Shown here in pieces: positions 22,862 to 23,088 of a stretch of DNA of 23,088 nt. Source of the stretch: Flavobacteriaceae bacterium UBA1115 (GTDB lineage: Bacteria > Bacteroidota > Bacteroidia > Flavobacteriales > Flavobacteriaceae); NCBI GenBank assembly GCA_002313325.1, contig DCBE01000046.1:1-23088 (forward strand). The letters are read 5' to 3'. Position 1 is the stretch's first letter. Every line of letters begins with the position of its first letter. The position numbers were made by a program, and so were the translations under genes. A model generated the notes under the pieces. The model worked only from the letters and a program-made list of their open reading frames with translations. It was not told where the DNA came from and ran no database searches.

Positions 22862-22913
22862 GTTCATTGAATTATTGAGAATGACAGCGCGTATTAATCG
22901 CAATTGCGATTAA
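22862..22913 (+). promoter_or_regulatory. rRNA leader: boxA-like stretch and perfect palindrome
   Basis: GTTCATTGA at 22862-22870 sits where Bacteroidota rRNA leaders carry GTTCTTTGA-like sequence, possibly a NusB-type antitermination site. It is followed by TTAATCGCAATTGCGATTAA (22894-22913), a perfect 20-bp palindrome that as RNA could form an 8-bp stem with an AAUU loop, in the order expected for boxA-like and hairpin parts of a leader. Role inferred only. Confidence 0.4.
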
Positions 22914-22987
22914 AAACGAATAGTAAAACAATCATGAGACAGCTCTAAAATGTCAATTTTTTTGTTGTTAATTTTATTAAAAGTTAT

Positions 22988-23088
22988 ACAATGAAGAGTT
23001 TGATCCTGGCTCAGGATGAACGCTAGCGGCAGGCCCAATACATGCAAGTCGAGGGGTAACAGGAAGTGCTTGCACTTCGCTGACGACC
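22988..23088 (+). rRNA. rrs: 16S ribosomal RNA, 5' end (partial)
   Basis: The universal 27F site AGAGTTTGATCCTGGCTCAG starts at 22995; it is at position 8 in E. coli numbering, so the mature 5' end is near 22988. GATGAACGCTAGCGGCAGGC and CATGCAAGTCGAGGGG follow, then a short V1 hairpin (GGAAGTGCTTGCACTTC region) and GCTGACGACC, the Flavobacteriales type. Only about 100 nt are present; the rest of the operon is beyond the window. Confidence 0.98.

Noticed and set aside
22938..22961. GACA/TGTC mini-hairpin followed by a T run before 16S, as an attenuator
   Set aside because: A 4-bp stem with a 9-nt loop is too weak to act as a terminator.
1..23088. Search for a mobile element, CRISPR array, toxin-antitoxin or defence island
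   Set aside because: All intact genes are core functions with family-typical neighbours; no transposase, integrase, spaced repeats or foreign-looking block was seen.

Overview
The window looks like chromosomal DNA of a member of the Flavobacteriia (Bacteroidota), probably Flavobacteriaceae. The reasons are: SecA, RecQ, NusB and the cyclophilin-FKBP protein have the domain layouts typical of that class; promoter-like sites fit the Bacteroidota pattern TTG/TTTG, about 19 nt, TAnnTTTG; start codons generally lack a clear Shine-Dalgarno sequence; and the 16S rRNA 5' end has the Flavobacteriales-type GGGGTAACAGG...GCTGACGACC stretch. The genus cannot be fixed from this sequence. I see no insertion sequence, prophage, CRISPR array or recognisable defence or biosynthetic cluster. 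This is core, housekeeping DNA, and the interesting signals are small: two decayed genes, several operator-like repeats, and an unusual rRNA promoter region.

Layout. 1-4173 (minus strand): the N-terminal half of SecA, a small DUF2795 protein, a PduO-type cobalamin adenosyltransferase and apolipoprotein N-acyltransferase (Lnt). 4229-4894 (plus): phosphatidylserine synthase PssA. 4884-7415 (minus): a tight kdsD-tatC-lptB operon combining Kdo precursor synthesis, Tat export and LPS transport. 7477-10651 (plus): RecQ helicase and a cyclophilin-FKBP double prolyl isomerase. 10648-13293 (minus): a thioredoxin-fold protein, a broken DUF3276 (PUR-like) gene and an ABC exporter. 13396-16192 (plus): NusB, a DUF1573 lipoprotein, YajC and dihydroorotate dehydrogenase PyrD. 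16193-16843: mostly non-coding, with a degraded GlsB/YeaQ/YmgE-type membrane gene. 16844-20959 (plus): an M3 metallopeptidase lipoprotein and acetyl-CoA synthetase. 20943-22025 (minus): an M42 aminopeptidase. 22094-22696 (plus): a DUF4294 exported protein. 22697-23088: tandem rRNA promoters, leader, and the first ~100 nt of a 16S rRNA gene.

How the genes relate. Several serve the cell envelope: SecA and YajC (Sec export), TatC (Tat export), Lnt (lipoprotein maturation), PssA (phospholipid), KdsD and LptB (LPS), plus an ABC exporter. NusB, a transcription antitermination factor for rRNA operons in other bacteria, lies about 8.7 kb upstream of the 16S gene.

Most notable observations: (1) a DUF3276 pseudogene between the redoxin and ABC exporter genes, with an in-frame TAG, an apparent one-base deletion and a possible 15-bp insertion; (2) a GlsB/YeaQ/YmgE-type reading frame that has lost its start; (3) a near-identical 21-nt, partly palindromic element just upstream of both the M3 peptidase and acs genes; (4) a perfect 19-bp inverted repeat bracketing the first of two rRNA promoters, one arm lying in the end of the DUF4294 gene; (5) a RecQ without its zinc-binding cysteines.
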